Shown here: piece after piece, positions 11,078 through 24,340 of the stretch
Numbering within the stretch: position 1 is the stretch's first letter
Layout of the letters: every line of letters starts with the position of its first letter
From: Coprinus comatus
Lineage: Eukaryota > Basidiomycota > Agaricomycetes > Agaricales > Agaricaceae
Direction of reading: 5' to 3'
DNA: 64,000 bases
Assembly (NCBI GenBank): GCA_034638255.1
Contig: JAWPGT010000010.1
Location: forward strand, 62,001 to 126,000
Translations under genes and position numbers: made by a program
Notes under the pieces: model-generated
Database searches by the model: none
Told to the model about the DNA's origin: nothing
Seen by the model: the letters and a program-made list of their open reading frames with translations, nothing else

Positions 11078-13218
11078 ATGTATCGCGTGCTTCCTGTTAC
11101 TAGGCAGGTCGCATCAACCTCTGGTCGTAGTACTTTGAGGGTGGTGAGAAGAGTGAGTTGTCATATCTATGAAACCCTCCATATGCGTTTCCTTGGTCGA
11201 CAACTCCAGAACTGACTAAAGCATTTTGTTCTACAGCGTATTACCACAGAAGCTACATCAGCTCCAAAGTCGAAAAATGTCGTTCGTAAATTAATCTGGG
11301 CGACTACCACCCTCACTGGTACTTTCTATGTCGGCAGCACCTTCGCCTCGTTCCACAACCAACAGTACTATGATTTCTTCTCCGACAACGTCCCCTTGGG
11401 TCAACCTATGCTTGAGTATGCGGAGGCACATGGCTGGGACAACCTCACTGTTGATGACGTCGTCGAGTTTGGCACAGAAACCTTCATCACTACCTACACT
11501 TTTGTTTCCGACATGATCAAACGCCTCAAAGGAGAAGTAGTGGAAGTAGAGAAAAAGCTTGAGGAAACCAAGGTCGCCGTTACTAAAGCCATCGAGTCAA
11601 AACATGAGGACAAGCCTACCTCCGTCCCAGTCAAAGCCGCCCCAGAAGCGGCAGCTAAACCTATTCCTACACCACTTACGCCGGATGAAACTGTTGTTGA
11701 TACGATTACTTCTGAACTTGGAGAGCTTGTTGCAAGGGCAGAGGCGGCCATTGCTGGAAAGCCCTTCGTTGAAGCGTCCAAGTCAACCGAGGAGCCTGCG
11801 CCAGTTGTTGATACGACAGACTCAAATGTGTACACCGCTCCTCTCCCCCTTGGATTCGAACCTCCGCCAGGGTTCTCTCGACCAGCTCCTCTCAAGAAAG
11901 TTGAGCCCAAGGCGGTTGAAGAGCAAAAGAAGGAAGAAATCATGCCCGTCCCGCTCCCTCTTATCGCACCTGAGGTTTCCTCCCTTGCCGAATCCGAACC
12001 CATTATCTCTCATTTGGCCGGTACCATCGACAACCTTGCCTCATACCTTGCCACAAACCCCCAAGCGGCCACCCAGGCTACCGATGTTCTAGAGACTGCC
12101 AAGAAAGACCTCACATCCCTCGCCGAGCGCTTCGAGAAAGTCCGTGAAGATGAGAGATTAGCACTTGAGTCCAAGCTTGATGAGCAAACTCGTGAATATT
12201 CAGTCAGACTGCTCGAGTTGGAAATGGAAGCCCAAGACAAGATCGATAACCAACAGGAGGACTTCAAAAAGGTGTTTGACGAAGAGAGGTCAAAGATCAT
12301 ACAAGCATATCGCGCAAAGTTGGAGAATGAACTGAGGACGCAGACAGAACTCATTAATGAAAGGTTAGTACTCCTCGTTTTTACTTCATTATATAACTTC
12401 ATCATTTACCGTCTCGCTGCGGTATTAGATTGAAAGAGGAGGTTATCGCTCAGGGCATTGAGCTTCAACGTCGCTGGATTCGCGAAATCAAGGTCCGCGT
12501 TGAGCAGGAACGCGGCGGCCGTCTCGCTAAACTCGATGAGCTCTCCGCTGATCTTAAGAAACTAGAACGCATTGCTCTTGACAATGCTAGCTATCTTGAC
12601 GACAACATCCGCATCCATGCTCTTTGGTCCGCTCTCCGAACGGTCGTATCTGCTGTAATTACCTCTCCTATTCGCAGACCTTTCCGTGAGGAACTTCGTG
12701 TTCTCCGTCACATTGCTGCCGCTCGTGAAGACCCCCTTGTGTCTGTTGCTCTTGATTCACTAGAACAAACCGACACACCTGATGTCGGTGTTGAGCCTTT
12801 GGCAGATCTTACTACCTGGTTTACCACCGAGGTTGCACCTAAGGTGGCAGAGGTTGCTTTAGTACCCGATGAGAATGCTGGTGTACTTTCATATCTTGCC
12901 AGTCGTGCCCTTTCTGGGCTCCGTTTTAGACGTCACGGATTGGTTGAAGGTGATGATGTGCTTAGTGTTCTGGCGCGTGCTGAGTATTACCTGAACGAAA
13001 AGGAGCTTAATAGTGCTGCTCGTGAGCTTAACCAAATGAAAGGACCTGCCAAGGCTCTACTACACGACTGGCTAGAGGCTGCGAGAAAGAGACTAGAAGT
13101 TCAACAGGCACTGGATGTAGGTGTTAATTTGTCTCAATCCCTTGCTTAAATTTACCATTTTAATTTCTTTTAGATTGTTCAAACACAGGCCAACCTCGCC
13201 TCCCTACTTGTTGTATAG
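11078..13218 (+). CDS. MIC60: MICOS subunit MIC60 (mitofilin)
   Basis: This is mitofilin/MIC60, the inner-membrane core of MICOS that holds crista junctions and contacts the outer membrane. Exons are 11078-11152, 11237-12363, 12429-13116 and 13174-13218. The first exon encodes a basic presequence (MYRVLPVTRQVASTSGRST), followed after the intron by a single membrane segment with the glycine pattern WATTTLTGTFYVGSTFASFH. Next come the motif VPLGQPMLEYAEAHGWDNLT, an Ala/Pro/Glu-rich linker, a long coiled coil (about residues 220-420) and the mitofilin signature domain at the C terminus, including YYLNEKELNSAARELNQMKG and LLHDWLEAARKRLEVQQALD. The final exon adds IVQTQANLASLLVV. Order and length fit the family well. 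The strongest uncertainty is only the short first exon, which is supported by a good donor (GTGAGT) and in-frame joining. Confidence 0.92.
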
Positions 13219-14628
13219 TCAGTGTTACCCCTATCATAGATTTTAGACAGGGGACTTTCATATCATGGTGTGGCCATTCGTCATTTTATTGAGTGAGATT
13301 TACCAATACCCGGTAGATATTAATATCCTTTCGTGTTCTGTTCAACAACACCAATGATAGATGAATTTTATCTTATCATCGTACAATATACACTTACCAT
13401 ATAATACCTCGCTTGAATCGGAAACGAAGCCTACATCTATACAAAACCAAGACTAACAAGGTTACAGTACAGGGACAATTCTCCAATACGAACTAGAATG
13501 CGAAATATCCGAATTAACAGCCGAATATTTTTTAGGAATGGCCTCAGGCCTCGGGCTACGTCTAAGAATCGGTTAGTTAATCGTTAATTACACTGTGCCT
13601 CACACACATGCAGCATGTCATATTCATTCAATTCATCAATACAGGATATGAATCTTCCCCCTACAAAAATCCTAATTATCAACATTCCATCAAATAAAAA
13701 TCCACTCTAACCTCCTCTTATGCAAATTCCACTCTCGACTCAACATCCTCCAATCAAGTGCTTAAGGTTTTTAAAAAATTGGCTTTTATGACGAATGATG
13801 TTAATTTTATTCGTTCCTTTTAATGCGATTCGCATTCATGAAAACATCATTGGCATCCCTTCGTTTAATCATTATTGGAAAAATCCATTAAATATGAAGG
13901 TCTAGATGTACCACCCCCAGGGCCCATCGCAAGTCACAATCGAATATTCGCCATTCGTAGATGCAACGGATATTCAACCGCTCAAGTGTTGGTATAAATA
14001 ATATAAAAAGGTTAAATGGATAGATGGACATGTAACATATCAACAGTTGAATCAATGATGGCAGTTAGACATCTGGACACACTGACTTTTGACTTTTTGA
14101 TTTTATGTAAAAATGTTGTAGTCAAGTGTAAATATATATATTCTATTCATAGTGCCTACACTACATACATACAAGTATATCTCTTTGTGTAATCTCAAGT
14201 AACTCAAGGCGGAAAATCCAAACCGGGGGAACTTTTGAAAAGAAATTTCAGGAATTCTTACTTGGTGCTAGTTATGAACGAATCAATGCACAATCATTTC
14301 GAATACACGTTAATTCTTATGTTCCGAGAGTCTCTCTCCCTGTCTAATAGGCCTTCTTAAAATCGCTAAGTAGAATAATGTCAATGAGCATTCGAACAAC
14401 GATTAGTACAATGAATTAAAGGCGACATTCCGACTCTGTAAGTAATTGGTATAACACAAACAAAAAAGAACACTACGAAAGATATACGGTAAAATGGAAT
14501 TGTATGGTGAAAAAGAAAACTGAAATGAAACAGGTAAAAAGCAACTAGTAAGTAGTAGCTTGCATATGTAGCAATCCAATCGAACCCTTAAGAAGTTTTT
14601 AAAGAAACGGTACCTGTGTGCCTGCATA
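13219..14628. other. Long intergenic stretch between convergent genes
   Basis: This 1.4 kb separates the stop codons of MIC60 (plus) and the Q-rich protein (minus). It is AT-rich and has many stops in all frames. A minus-strand open frame of 85 codons at 14403-14660 overlaps the end of the neighbour and looks like a shadow. It presumably contains both 3' UTRs; no RNA gene or repeat was recognised. Confidence 0.5.
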
Positions 14629-16292
14629 TTACATCGAAGGAAGGGGAGAAGTTCCGTCATTCATCGTCATAAACATTCCGTTTCCATGATCAATTATAGG
14701 TAATTCAAGTTCTTGATGTTGTATATGTAGATGTTGTTGTTGCTGCTGTTCAAACTGTCCGAGTTGTTGTTGTTGAGGTCCTAAGCCCACAGCACCTCCA
14801 AGAGCACATTCACAAACAACTTGAGCTCTTCTAACGACAGTCTATAAAGTATATTAGTTACATTAATTCTTCAGATATCCGCGTCTAAAAACATGAAACC
14901 ACTTACTTGTAAATTCCCTCCAACCGCTCCATTCTGTTGCATCAAACCTTTAGTAACCTTAACCAACCCGGAAAAATCGTAGCTCCAACTCTATCCAATT
15001 CTCCTCTCTCACTTTTCATACATCTTTTAACCAACTCGATCTGTCTCGGATACAACGTACTTCCCAATTCCGGTACAAAAGCTCTATAAAATGCATCACC
15101 AGAACTTGAACCAGAACTATGAAGCATTCTAGAAAAAGTATAAGCTGAATCTAATATTGAAACGCCTCCTGAAGATGGTAAGATGTTGTTGAGAACTTTC
15201 ATTAATTCTGGAATGTGTTCATATAAAATGCTGAGTGTCATATCGGGTGTACAACTATCGACCGCTGCTGAGAATGTTTGACGACGCCAGACACTTGCGA
15301 CAGTTGGATCACCTATTATTCATGGGAATGAAGAAGAGTGGTTTCAACGAAAGTAGAATGATATTCGATCAGTTCTGCGTATTCAAAGAAAGAGAAAAGA
15401 AGTAAATTAAACTCACGAGCAAAAATATGTTCATGAATTCTCGCCAACTGAACATTAGCTTCACTCGAATTCGTAACAATCAAACAATTAATAATCCCCT
15501 CCGAGATAGTTTCTGCCATAGCATGACGAAGGTAACATTGAATTTGCATTGGAGTTCCTTCAACTTGACTTCCATCCAATCCATGAACAGAAGCAACATC
15601 TGCAAGTATTGCATTGCAAATATCACGTAAGGGTGCTGGTGGTGCTCTGATGATATCTGCTGCCCATCGATTAATAAGTTTATCAAGTTGTGAAGCTGCG
15701 TTCTAAGTTGTTGAAATGGTAATGGATCCAATGTTAAGATATCGATTATTTGGCATATTGTGTGCATCATTTGTTGTTGATAGGGAGGTCAGTGGTGGGT
15801 GGCAGTGGGTGGCAGTAATGTGGATATGATATAGATTTTTTATAGGAGTGATTGTGATCGATTTTATGAGTTTTGTAGTTATAGGGGAAAGGAGGGTACG
15901 CACTTTAATCGAAAAATCATCAACGGTATTCCCTCCAGGCCCTTGAATTTGTAACCCAGATCCACCTTCCAATTTTGTTATTTTTTCACGCAGTTGAGCT
16001 ACTTGTCGTTCTTGTTCCTCAAGTTGCAATCTTTGTTGTTCGACTTTTTCATGGGCAATCCTCTATATACAGTTATTTGAGCAATAAGCCAAAATAAACA
16101 AGCTTTCTAACGCACGAAATTCTGAAGAGCATAACGATATTGTTCTCCCGAAACTACATCCTGAGGAAGCTGAGCAACCTGCTGCGGTTGCTGTTGCTGT
16201 TGGTTTGGGAATTGAGGTGTCTGACCCTGGCGCATCTGAGGATTCTGGTATCCCCCAGGCTGTTGTTGATAAAACGGTTGGTTGTAAGCCAT
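14629..16292 (-). CDS. Conserved Q-rich coiled-coil protein, function unknown
   Basis: I do not recognise a function. The start MAYNQPFYQQQPGGYQNPQM at 16292 opens a Gln/Pro-rich leader. After short introns come a coiled coil (KVEQQRLQLEEQERQVAQLR, up to about residue 100), a globular helical part with LDKLINRWAADIIRAPPAPL, GTPMQIQCYLRHAMAETISE and ANVQLARIHEHIFA, a segment DMTLSILYEHIPELMKVLNN, and RAFVPELGSTLYPRQIELVK with the continuation GELDRVGATIFPGLVKVTKG. The C terminus is again Gln-rich and ends NDGTSPLPSM at 14629. At least four introns are needed. I recall the helical part only as an uncharacterised conserved protein of basidiomycetes, so a scaffold or transcription-related role would be speculation. 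The gene is 299 bp downstream of the nucleoporin stop-side and shares its strand. Confidence 0.65.
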
Positions 16293-16591
16293 GGCTTTAC
16301 CAGAGGGTATAGGTTTGAGGAAGGTATAAAACAAAAGTGAAGGTGGAAAGACAGAGATAAACAAGAGGGACTAGACCTTATGATGGACGATGCGAGGAAC
16401 GTGTAAGTATTATATTGATGTCGAGCGCCCAGTAGCCACATAACCAAAATATACAATCAACATCATGATACAGATTGTGTGAGGCCATGAATACATACAC
16501 TCCGCCCCGGAAGGGCTAGTACGGGGGAGAACGCATAGTAACAGCAATGTTTCAAGTCCACGTTCACGTTTGTATCATGATCAAATGGCAA

Positions 16592-18567
16592 CTATCGTAC
16601 AAACAACGTGCTAAATCCAAGATCACCTGGACTTTCAGCTACTCGGTCCCCGTCATTAAATGGATCTCTGACACTGCCGGTTTTAGCACGCCAGAGCTGT
16701 GTGTACAGAGCCTTGACTTTCTGAAGTTCTGCTTCTAACGCAGCGGTTTTGCTAGCGAGGGCGAGGAACGTTGCATTTTGTGCTTGAAGAGTGGATACAA
16801 TACCTAATGTGCCTGTTAGTTTTCTGGTAAACACAAAAAAGTGGTTTGCGTGTACGTACTTTGAGGTGTTTGAATTTCACTGGCAGAAGACGTCAACCTG
16901 CGCTCAATTTGCTATTGTACGCATGCGGTGAGCATGGGCCGAATTCCAGTAACGTTATCCGCTTACCTCAATGGTAGACTTGTACCAGGCCAGGCGCTCT
17001 GTCATTTGCTGTGTAACACGTTGGAAAAACCTGTTATGCGAAAGTTCAGCGGTGAAACAAATGTATCAATAAAGGGTCACACTCCAGTGGGAAGTTCGCG
17101 TGGTCCTTGAGATATGTTGAGCCATTTTGTGGGTTGCGGAATGAGTCAATAATGCGTGTTGCAACAATGGTATCTTGCACCGCTTGATCCACTTTGGCTT
17201 TGAGGTCTTCTGTGTGGCGAAGGTCGTTGTGAATGGAATTCGAGGCACCCATGGCTTCCTGCTCAGAATCAGTTATTTCAATTTACATGATTGAGAGTTA
17301 ACAGGTTATTTACCTTTTGCATTTGTTTGATTAATTCCTGTCCTTTGGTCGGCTCCTCTCCGAGCTTTCGTTGTTGAAGATCTTTGCATATCTGAATACG
17401 ACCTTGGATATGGGCTCTGAGAAAGACCATTTAGCCGGGTGTGTATGGTCATTCTAAGCTGCACATACTCAATATTCTCGAATAGTTGCTTAGCACTGTC
17501 GGGTAGATCGTTGAACTTTGTGGGTCTCGCAAAAGCGAAAGACGAATTCTGTCCTTGCTGAGGTTGCTGTAGGGCGCTCTGACCGAGTGTGGACTGACCA
17601 AAGCTATTGTCCTGTAAGTGTATGCGTTGTTAAAGACTCAATTCTTTACATACCCGCTGGGAGGGCATTAGACTATGGAATTGATTTATCGAATAAATGA
17701 ACACACCTTTGCTGTCCAAAGATAGATGACCCTCCCGCTGTATTACCGGTGGTTGATCCAAAGAGTCCACCGGAAGATTGTTGCTGATTTGCATTGTTTC
17801 CGAACAGACCTCCAGACGGTTGTTGTTGTTGATTCCCAAATAGTCCTCCTGAGGATTGCTGCTGTTGATTTACAGTATTTCCAAAGAGACTAGTGGTTCC
17901 CGTTCCCCCTTGCTGCTGATTTGCTGAACCAAATAGTCCCCCCGTACCCCCCGTATTCGTAGGCTGCGTGGTTGAGCCGAAGAGGCTCGTCGGCTGCTGC
18001 TGCTGCTGATTAATCGTTTGACCAAAGAGACCAGTAGAAGAAGGTTGTTGTTGTTGTTGTTGGTTATTCGTTTGGCCAAAGAGACCAGTCGAAGGTTGGG
18101 TATTTGCCTGACCAAAAATCCCGGTACTTGCAGGTTGCTGTTGCTGGGTGTTGGACTGGCCAAATAATCCACCCGGTTGTGTTGTAGATTGACCGAAAAC
18201 ACTACCAGTGTTTGCTGGCTGGGTTGTGGATGCACCAAACAATCCGCCACTCGTCGCTGGTTGTTGTTGTTGTTGATTCGTTTGACCGAAAATGCTACCA
18301 GTTGTGGCAGGTTGTTGTTGCTGTTGATTTGGTTGGCCAAAGATAGATGTGCCAGTGGCTTGTTGGTTCGTGGTATATCCTAGAGGAGGAGCATTGGCAA
18401 GTGGGTTTTGGTTTTGTTGTTGTGGATTAGCATTTCCAAAGATTGAAGTTCCAGCGGGCTTGGCTCCAAAAATTGAAGCACCAGTTGTGTTTCCAAAAGC
18501 CCTGCTTAGTGTCAAAAACGAGATAAACGAGCAAGTCGGATAGAACGTACGAGCCAGTAAATGACAT
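16592..18567 (-). CDS. NUP49: FG nucleoporin, NUP49/Nup58 type
   Basis: This is a channel nucleoporin that combines a GLFG/FG repeat region with a coiled-coil C-terminal domain, like yeast NUP49 and metazoan Nup58/45. It forms the permeability barrier together with the NSP1 and NUP57 partners. The start MSFTGS at 18567 is spliced (donor GTACGT) to AFGNTTGASIFGAKPAGT. About 15-20 SIFGQ, GLFGQ and GLFGS units follow, separated by Gln- and Asn-rich spacers. The C-terminal exons read FNDLPDSAKQLFENIEAHIQ, AMGASNSIHNDLRHTEDLKA, VTQQMTERLAWYKSTIEQIE and TFLALASKTAALEAELQKVK, a helical layout matching Nup58. The frame ends at 16592. The alternative of NUP57/Nup54 is less likely because of the C-terminal pattern. 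The gene is divergent from neutral trehalase. Confidence 0.75.
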
Positions 18568-18944
18568 GCTTGTGCGCAACGAAGGGATTCGAGCACTGGC
18601 GGAGAGCGCGACAAAGCACGTGGCCTGAAAGCCAACCTGAGACAAAAATAAGATATATGTATTAATGATGTCCCTCACTGTATTCAACAAGGCGATAATC
18701 ATCTTGGAGGAGCAACGGGTATTAGATGCAGGAGATAGATACGGCGAATGATGATTAAATATGCTCCGAGTCACTGTAATATTTTATTCTGCTTCTACAA
18801 TGAGTACTGTGGAGTAAGCGATTGAGCCTGCTTCGGAGGGCGGGACGTACAGCCAGTGCACGTGGAAGAGATCGTACCAATACGTTATTTTAACCCTACC
18901 CCTTCGCTCTTTCCTGAACTATACCCTCCACCTCTCCCTAGCCC
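18568..18944. promoter_or_regulatory. Divergent promoter region, NUP49-like / trehalase
   Basis: The 377 bp between two divergent start codons carries both promoters. The trehalase side has a pyrimidine-rich stretch (about 18902-18960) just before and across the ATG, as is common in fungal leaders. No TATA box or named stress element (such as CCCCT/AGGGG) was identified with confidence. Confidence 0.5.
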
Positions 18945-21662
18945 ATGCCCGCTGTCCTACACCCCACAGGCGTCACCTTTGTCGACGACGCGGCTCACCG
19001 TCATGTTCATTCAGAAGCTGCCGCTTACTATGGCGGCGGAGAAGCACTTACCACTCGCTCAAGGACATACAGCCACGTAGGAATCCCAACAAATCGTCTT
19101 TCCTAGTTGCTCACTCATGCTCTCCTCTAGTCATATCTTCATGGATACAATCCAAAACGAGCACCTGCCTTTGAAGAGGATTGGCATACCCGTGCCCGCC
19201 GAATGTCGCACGATGAGAAGAGCGTGACCGCACCTAGACGTTTTCTTATTGACGTAGAAGAGACCATTCGTGTCATTCTTGAACAAGAGGATACCGATGG
19301 TGACTTTCAAATAAGCGTCACTGACGCTGGCCCCAAGCTCATGGCCCTTGGTACTGCGACCAGCAACGGTTTCAAGACCTTTGACATTCGCGTACGTCCT
19401 TATCAAACCCATAGACCCCATCACAGATATACTGAGTGGCACTTAGGGTACCTACATGCTTTCCAACCTTCTGCAAGAGCTAGCTCTTGCCCGCGACCAT
19501 AACAGAAAACGTATCATTCTTGACGAGGCCCGTTTGACAGAGAACCCGGTTGATCGCTTGTCAAGAATGATTAAAAATTCATTCTGGCACTCCCTAACGC
19601 GACGGATTGACGGTGATGGTTTGGAAATCATTACCGCCGATCCGAAGAACAGAACCGGCCGAGTCCAACCACGCATCTATGTACCCCATGGCGAACCAGC
19701 AATGGCCGACTACTACAGAAAAGTCGCAAAGGAGAAACCTCATATGAACCTCGATGTTCGAGTATTACCTGAGAAGTCCGATGACCCTGCCTTTGTCAAG
19801 AGTTTGAACAACAAGCCCGGCTTGTTGGCCCTTGCGATGAATGAGGTTGACGACGGCAATGGGGGTAAAACTCTCAAAGGAATCCCATTTATTGTTCCCG
19901 GAGCACGCTTCAACGAGGTAATCATCTATTTCTTCTTATAGTCTAAACAATTACTCATTTACTCGTTGTAGCTATACAACTGGGACTCGTATTTTATCTC
20001 CCTTGGACTACTTGTCGATGGTCAGGTGAACATGGCCAAAGGAATGGTTGACCATTTCATCTTCGAAATTAAACACTACGGCAAGATTTTGAACGGAAGC
20101 CGAAGCTATTATTTGTGTCGTACCCAACCGCCTTTCCTGACCGATATGGCGCTGCAGATTTATAATCAGCTTGATCGGTCAGACATGGAAGAGAACCGAG
20201 CGTGGTTGAAGCGTGCGATCCAGGCTGCTATCAAGGAATATCATACTATCTGGATGGGTGAGCCTCGACTAGACCCGAAAACTGGTCTCTCTAGATACCG
20301 TCCCGATGGACTTGGTATTCCACCCGAGACAGAAGCAACCCATTTCACTCATATTCTTGAGCCTTATGCCGAGAAACATGGCATTTCAGTACTGGAGTTC
20401 AGCGAAAAGTACAATGATGGTACAATTTCCGAACCCTCGCTAGATGAATATTTCCTTCATGATCGTGCTGTACGTGAATCTGGCCATGATACCACTTATC
20501 GATTCGAGAAAAGGTGCGCCAATCTGGCGACTATCGACTTACAATCGCTCTTGTACAAGTATGAGATCGACATCGGAACTGCTATCCGTGAGGTGTTTGA
20601 TGACGAATTGGATCTAGAAGAAGATTTCCCGCTTTCACCTTTTCCGCCTACCCCAGAGACCTATGGTAATCCTCACAGGGACTCTTCAAAGAGCCGTGTA
20701 CAGAGGAGTGATGAATGGTTTGAAAGGGCAGACTATAGGCGACAACAGATCGACAAATATCTTTGGAACGAGAGCAAGGCTTTGTACTTTGACTACGACA
20801 CCGTCAAGGAACAACAGATCTTGTACGAGTCTGTTACAACATTCTGGCCCTTGTGGGCTGGTTGTGCAAGTGAAGAACAGTGTTGGAAGCTTGTGTAAGT
20901 AAACACGATTAGTCGATAGACTTTTTTTAGATACTGATCGTTCTATAGGACACAATCTCTCAAGAAGTTCGAGGCACTTGGTGGTGTTGTTTCTGGTACA
21001 GAAGAATCACGGGGTAAAATCTCGCTTGATAGGCCAAATCGGCAGTGGGATTATCCGTAAGTACACTATCCTTAACCCTCCTAGTAACTTTTCTCATCTT
21101 TATATTTAGTTATGCGTGGCCACCGCATCAGATTATGATTTGGGTCGGATTGGAACGTTATGGATATCTCGAAGAAGCTCAACGCTTGGCTTATCGTTTC
21201 CTCTACATGATGACAACTGCCTTTGTCGACTTTAACGGTGTTGTACCTGAGAAAGTAAGTGTATATTCTATAGTACAATGGACATCTACTCATCGTGAGT
21301 TCTTCCAGTTCGATGCAGTTAAGCTATCTCATTTGGTGGATGCCGAATACGGTAACCAAGGTATTGATTTCAAGATGGTTCCGCGTGAAGGTTTCGGTTG
21401 GATGAATGGTACGTTTTATTTCATCGTCAACATATTGAAGGATATTCTAACGCATGGTTCTAATGCAGCTGCTTACCAAGTTGGTCTAACTTTCTTGACT
21501 AACCACATGCGACGTGCTATTTCGACTTGCACAAGTCCTGAGGTATTCTTTGGCGCAAACGTCAGTGGTCTCGCCGCTGGTTCTTCCGCCATCGCAGATA
21601 ACCTCGCCCCGAGTGATCCTCTTGGACTCGCCATGGAGAACTTGGGAATTTCACAAGTTTAG
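18945..21662 (+). CDS. NTH1: Neutral trehalase (GH37)
   Basis: This is cytosolic neutral trehalase, which splits trehalose into two glucose molecules when cells leave stress or resume growth. The first exon starts [20 protein letters not shown]. The regulatory N terminus carries RSRTYSH and [10 protein letters not shown], which look like the PKA sites of the family, and then the EF-hand-like calcium site [16 protein letters not shown]. The catalytic GH37 domain shows the signature [20 protein letters not shown], then [27 protein letters not shown] and REGFGWMNG. Introns of about 50 nt interrupt the frame, including after residue block FNE and after WDYP. The stop is at 21662. Known fungal enzymes are activated by phosphorylation and 14-3-3 binding, and the same sites are present here. 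All key motifs are intact. ATG15 starts 135 bp downstream on the same strand. Confidence 0.95.
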
Positions 21663-21797
21663 AGAAACACTGTTTAGTTACTTACGTAGATGATAGTAGT
21701 AGATCGATATAACTGGACTACAGTATGACGTCAGATTAATCAATTGCTTTGTTAGCTGTGTTTGTTTGTGATTCCTTGGTCTCCTTGTTAATGCCTC

Positions 21798-23847
21798 ATG
21801 CTCTTCAACGCACTGGCGGGATTCCTCATCCCATTCTTATCCTGGTCAGTTAACCAAGAACCAGTGAAACGAAACGAAAATCAACAACCTCAACAACCAT
21901 TACATTTCGAACTACGACATTTACATGCAACTTCGAGAAATGCGGATGTCGTGTTTTCTGATGTTTCTACGCGTACTTTGAAAACGCTCGCGATGGATGG
22001 GAATGCAACTTATACAATGCATAAAACGAAAAGAATTCAAACATATAAACCTCCTTCTTTTATTTCTATATTGAATGCAAGGAAGAGAAGTTTAGAAATG
22101 GGAGAAAGTGAATGGTTGAATTGGGATGAAGATGAAATTGAAGCTCCAGATGTGGAAAGTAGAGAAACGTTATTGACACTTGCTAAAATGACGAATAATG
22201 CGTATTTGGAACCTGAAGATAATCAATGGTATGAGTTGGATGGTAATTGGACTACGGTGAGTGTATGATAATGTCATTGCAACCTTTATATGAATGAAAT
22301 TAATTGATTCGGGATCATATGTACTGCGTAGTCGTATCCATTTGGTTGGGAACCTGATGCCGATGGATTCAGAGGACACGTTTTCGCAACACCAGATAAT
22401 TCAACCGTTGTAGTGTCTATTAAAGGTACTTCTGCATCATTCATTAGAGGAGGAGGACCAACGGCGAAGAAAGACAAGTTGAATGATAATATATTGTTCA
22501 GTTGCTGTTGCGCGAGAATAGATTGGACTTGGACTACAGTTTGTGGATGTTATAAGGGTGGTTGGAAATGTGATTCAGAGTGTTTAGAAGATGCACTTGT
22601 GGATGAAAGTTTGTTCTTTCCTATTGGAACGGTGAGTTTTTTCCCTTCCTTTCTTTAAACCGTCATCATCATAACACTCCTATTCGTATTCTCACCATCA
22701 ATGAGTATTTTGGACCATCAGCGGAGAAACTTGAAACTGACTTTTTTTTTTGAACAATGTAGAATTTGTATAATAACTTGACATATATGTAGTAAGTTTA
22801 CATTTACTCCGCTGTCTCCGTTATCTCGGATACTAATCTCTCAATCGGTCATATTCACTTATAGTCCAGATTCGAACATATGGATAACGGGACATTCGTT
22901 AGGTGGAGCTTTAGCTAGTCTCCTTGGTATCACCTTTGGAGCTCCGGTAGTGGCGTTTGAGTCGCCTGGTGAACAAATGGCTTCGAAGAGACTTCATCTT
23001 CCTTCGCCTGTACGTTCTTTCTCCATGTCCACCTACCCTCCCTATTTCTTTCTCTTTTCTTCTCTTCCTTTCCCCATTCAAGTTCCACGTTTCACACCCA
23101 GCCTTTTTTCATCTCCGGCCACCCGTCATCATCGACACCACGCTCAATTTCATCATAACATCATAAGCTGATTAAGAATCGTCAATGTTTACTTATAATT
23201 ATAGCCTTCAACACATCATATCACACACGTATTTAATACTGCGGATCCTATAGCCATGGGAACTTGTACTGGTGTTTTGTCTTCTTGTGCATTGGCTGGA
23301 TATGCTATGGAGTCTAGGTGAGTTATTTTAATTGTTCTCTCTCATTCTCTCCACGTAGTCGTATTTTGTTTCTGTTTATGGAATGTGGTGTTGCATATCC
23401 ACGTTTATATATGGACGGTGTTATTCGTGACCGCCACCATGAAATGGAGAAACTCATTCAGATGTCCTCTTCCGTCTAAATGAACCTAACTCCCCGCTTC
23501 TCGCTTGTTACCCCTTGCTCCTTATTGCGATGCTTTACGTATTACGTATTAACACAACCGACAGATGTCATCTGGGCAAAAGAATAATATACGACACAAT
23601 ATCCAACCTTTCATGGTCTGTTGATATTCGGAATCATGGCATTGTACCTGTGGTCGATAAAATATTGGCTGAACCTTGGCCTCATAGTACCGAAGAAGGA
23701 AGAGAAGTACCTTTGGCTATTCCAGAAGAAGATGATTGTGTAGTGCGTTTTTTTTTCTCTTTCAGATTTCCTGATATAGAGTTGTACTAATGTTTTGTGA
23801 CTTTATAGGAATGCTATAGTTGGGAGTATGGTGATTTCTCAAAGTAA
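21798..23847 (+). CDS. ATG15: Autophagic-body lipase ATG15
   Basis: This is the vacuolar phospholipase Atg15, which breaks the membrane of autophagic bodies. The start [20 protein letters not shown] is a signal anchor. Characteristic pieces follow in order: [60 protein letters not shown], a Cys-rich [20 protein letters not shown], the catalytic serine motif [39 protein letters not shown] with the catalytic Asp region, and [11 protein letters not shown]. The frame ends [12 protein letters not shown] at 23847. Several introns are present; those around the GHSLGG exon are longer than usual (about 190 nt between 22634 and 22862 if no small exon is missed). A small exon in that interval (NLYNNLT) is likely. 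The length and motif order match Atg15 lipases. The final His of the triad probably lies in [12 protein letters not shown]. Confidence 0.9.
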
Positions 23848-24340
23848 CCAGCGGTATGTACGGAGTGTTTTCGGAGTAAGTTAGATGTGGATTTGGGATA
23901 TGTTTGTTATGTTTGAGCTTGAAAGCCTGATGTTTCTAGTTGTCGATCTGCCTGCTTTTATGATTTTTTAATATTTTTTCAAGTCTCTCCATTTTCTTCT
24001 TTTCTTTTCTTTAGCTACTGCTTGTAGTATATTATGATACCTACCACCATATATGTATTTTTTCTTTTTTCGTACTACACCAGGCACGCACTTGTATGTC
24101 GTACATCCGCAGTTTATTACTTACTATGACGTGAGTTATGAACTATTATTACGGATTATTACATCATGAACATGGGTTCCTGTAAGTATGTGAGATTTGT
24201 TCACAGAGATTCAGCCAGAGAGATTGTCCGTTCAGGGTCCTTAACCATCCATCAATATATCATCAATATTAATCAAACACTCGAAAACAACCCCTTTTAA
24301 CCAACAACCTCGAAGCTCTAAATTTCACATAACTTAAACC
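23848..24340. other. Intergenic, ATG15 3' side and CTF8 promoter
   Basis: This 493-bp spacer is T-rich near ATG15 (23960-24065) and leads into the CTF8 start. No open frame or RNA gene could be supported. It presumably holds the ATG15 3' UTR and the CTF8 promoter. Confidence 0.5.

Noticed and set aside
11494..12003. Minus-strand open frame of 169 codons
   Set aside because: It lies antisense to the Ala/Pro/Glu-rich linker of MIC60; the low stop density is a by-product of that coding strand.
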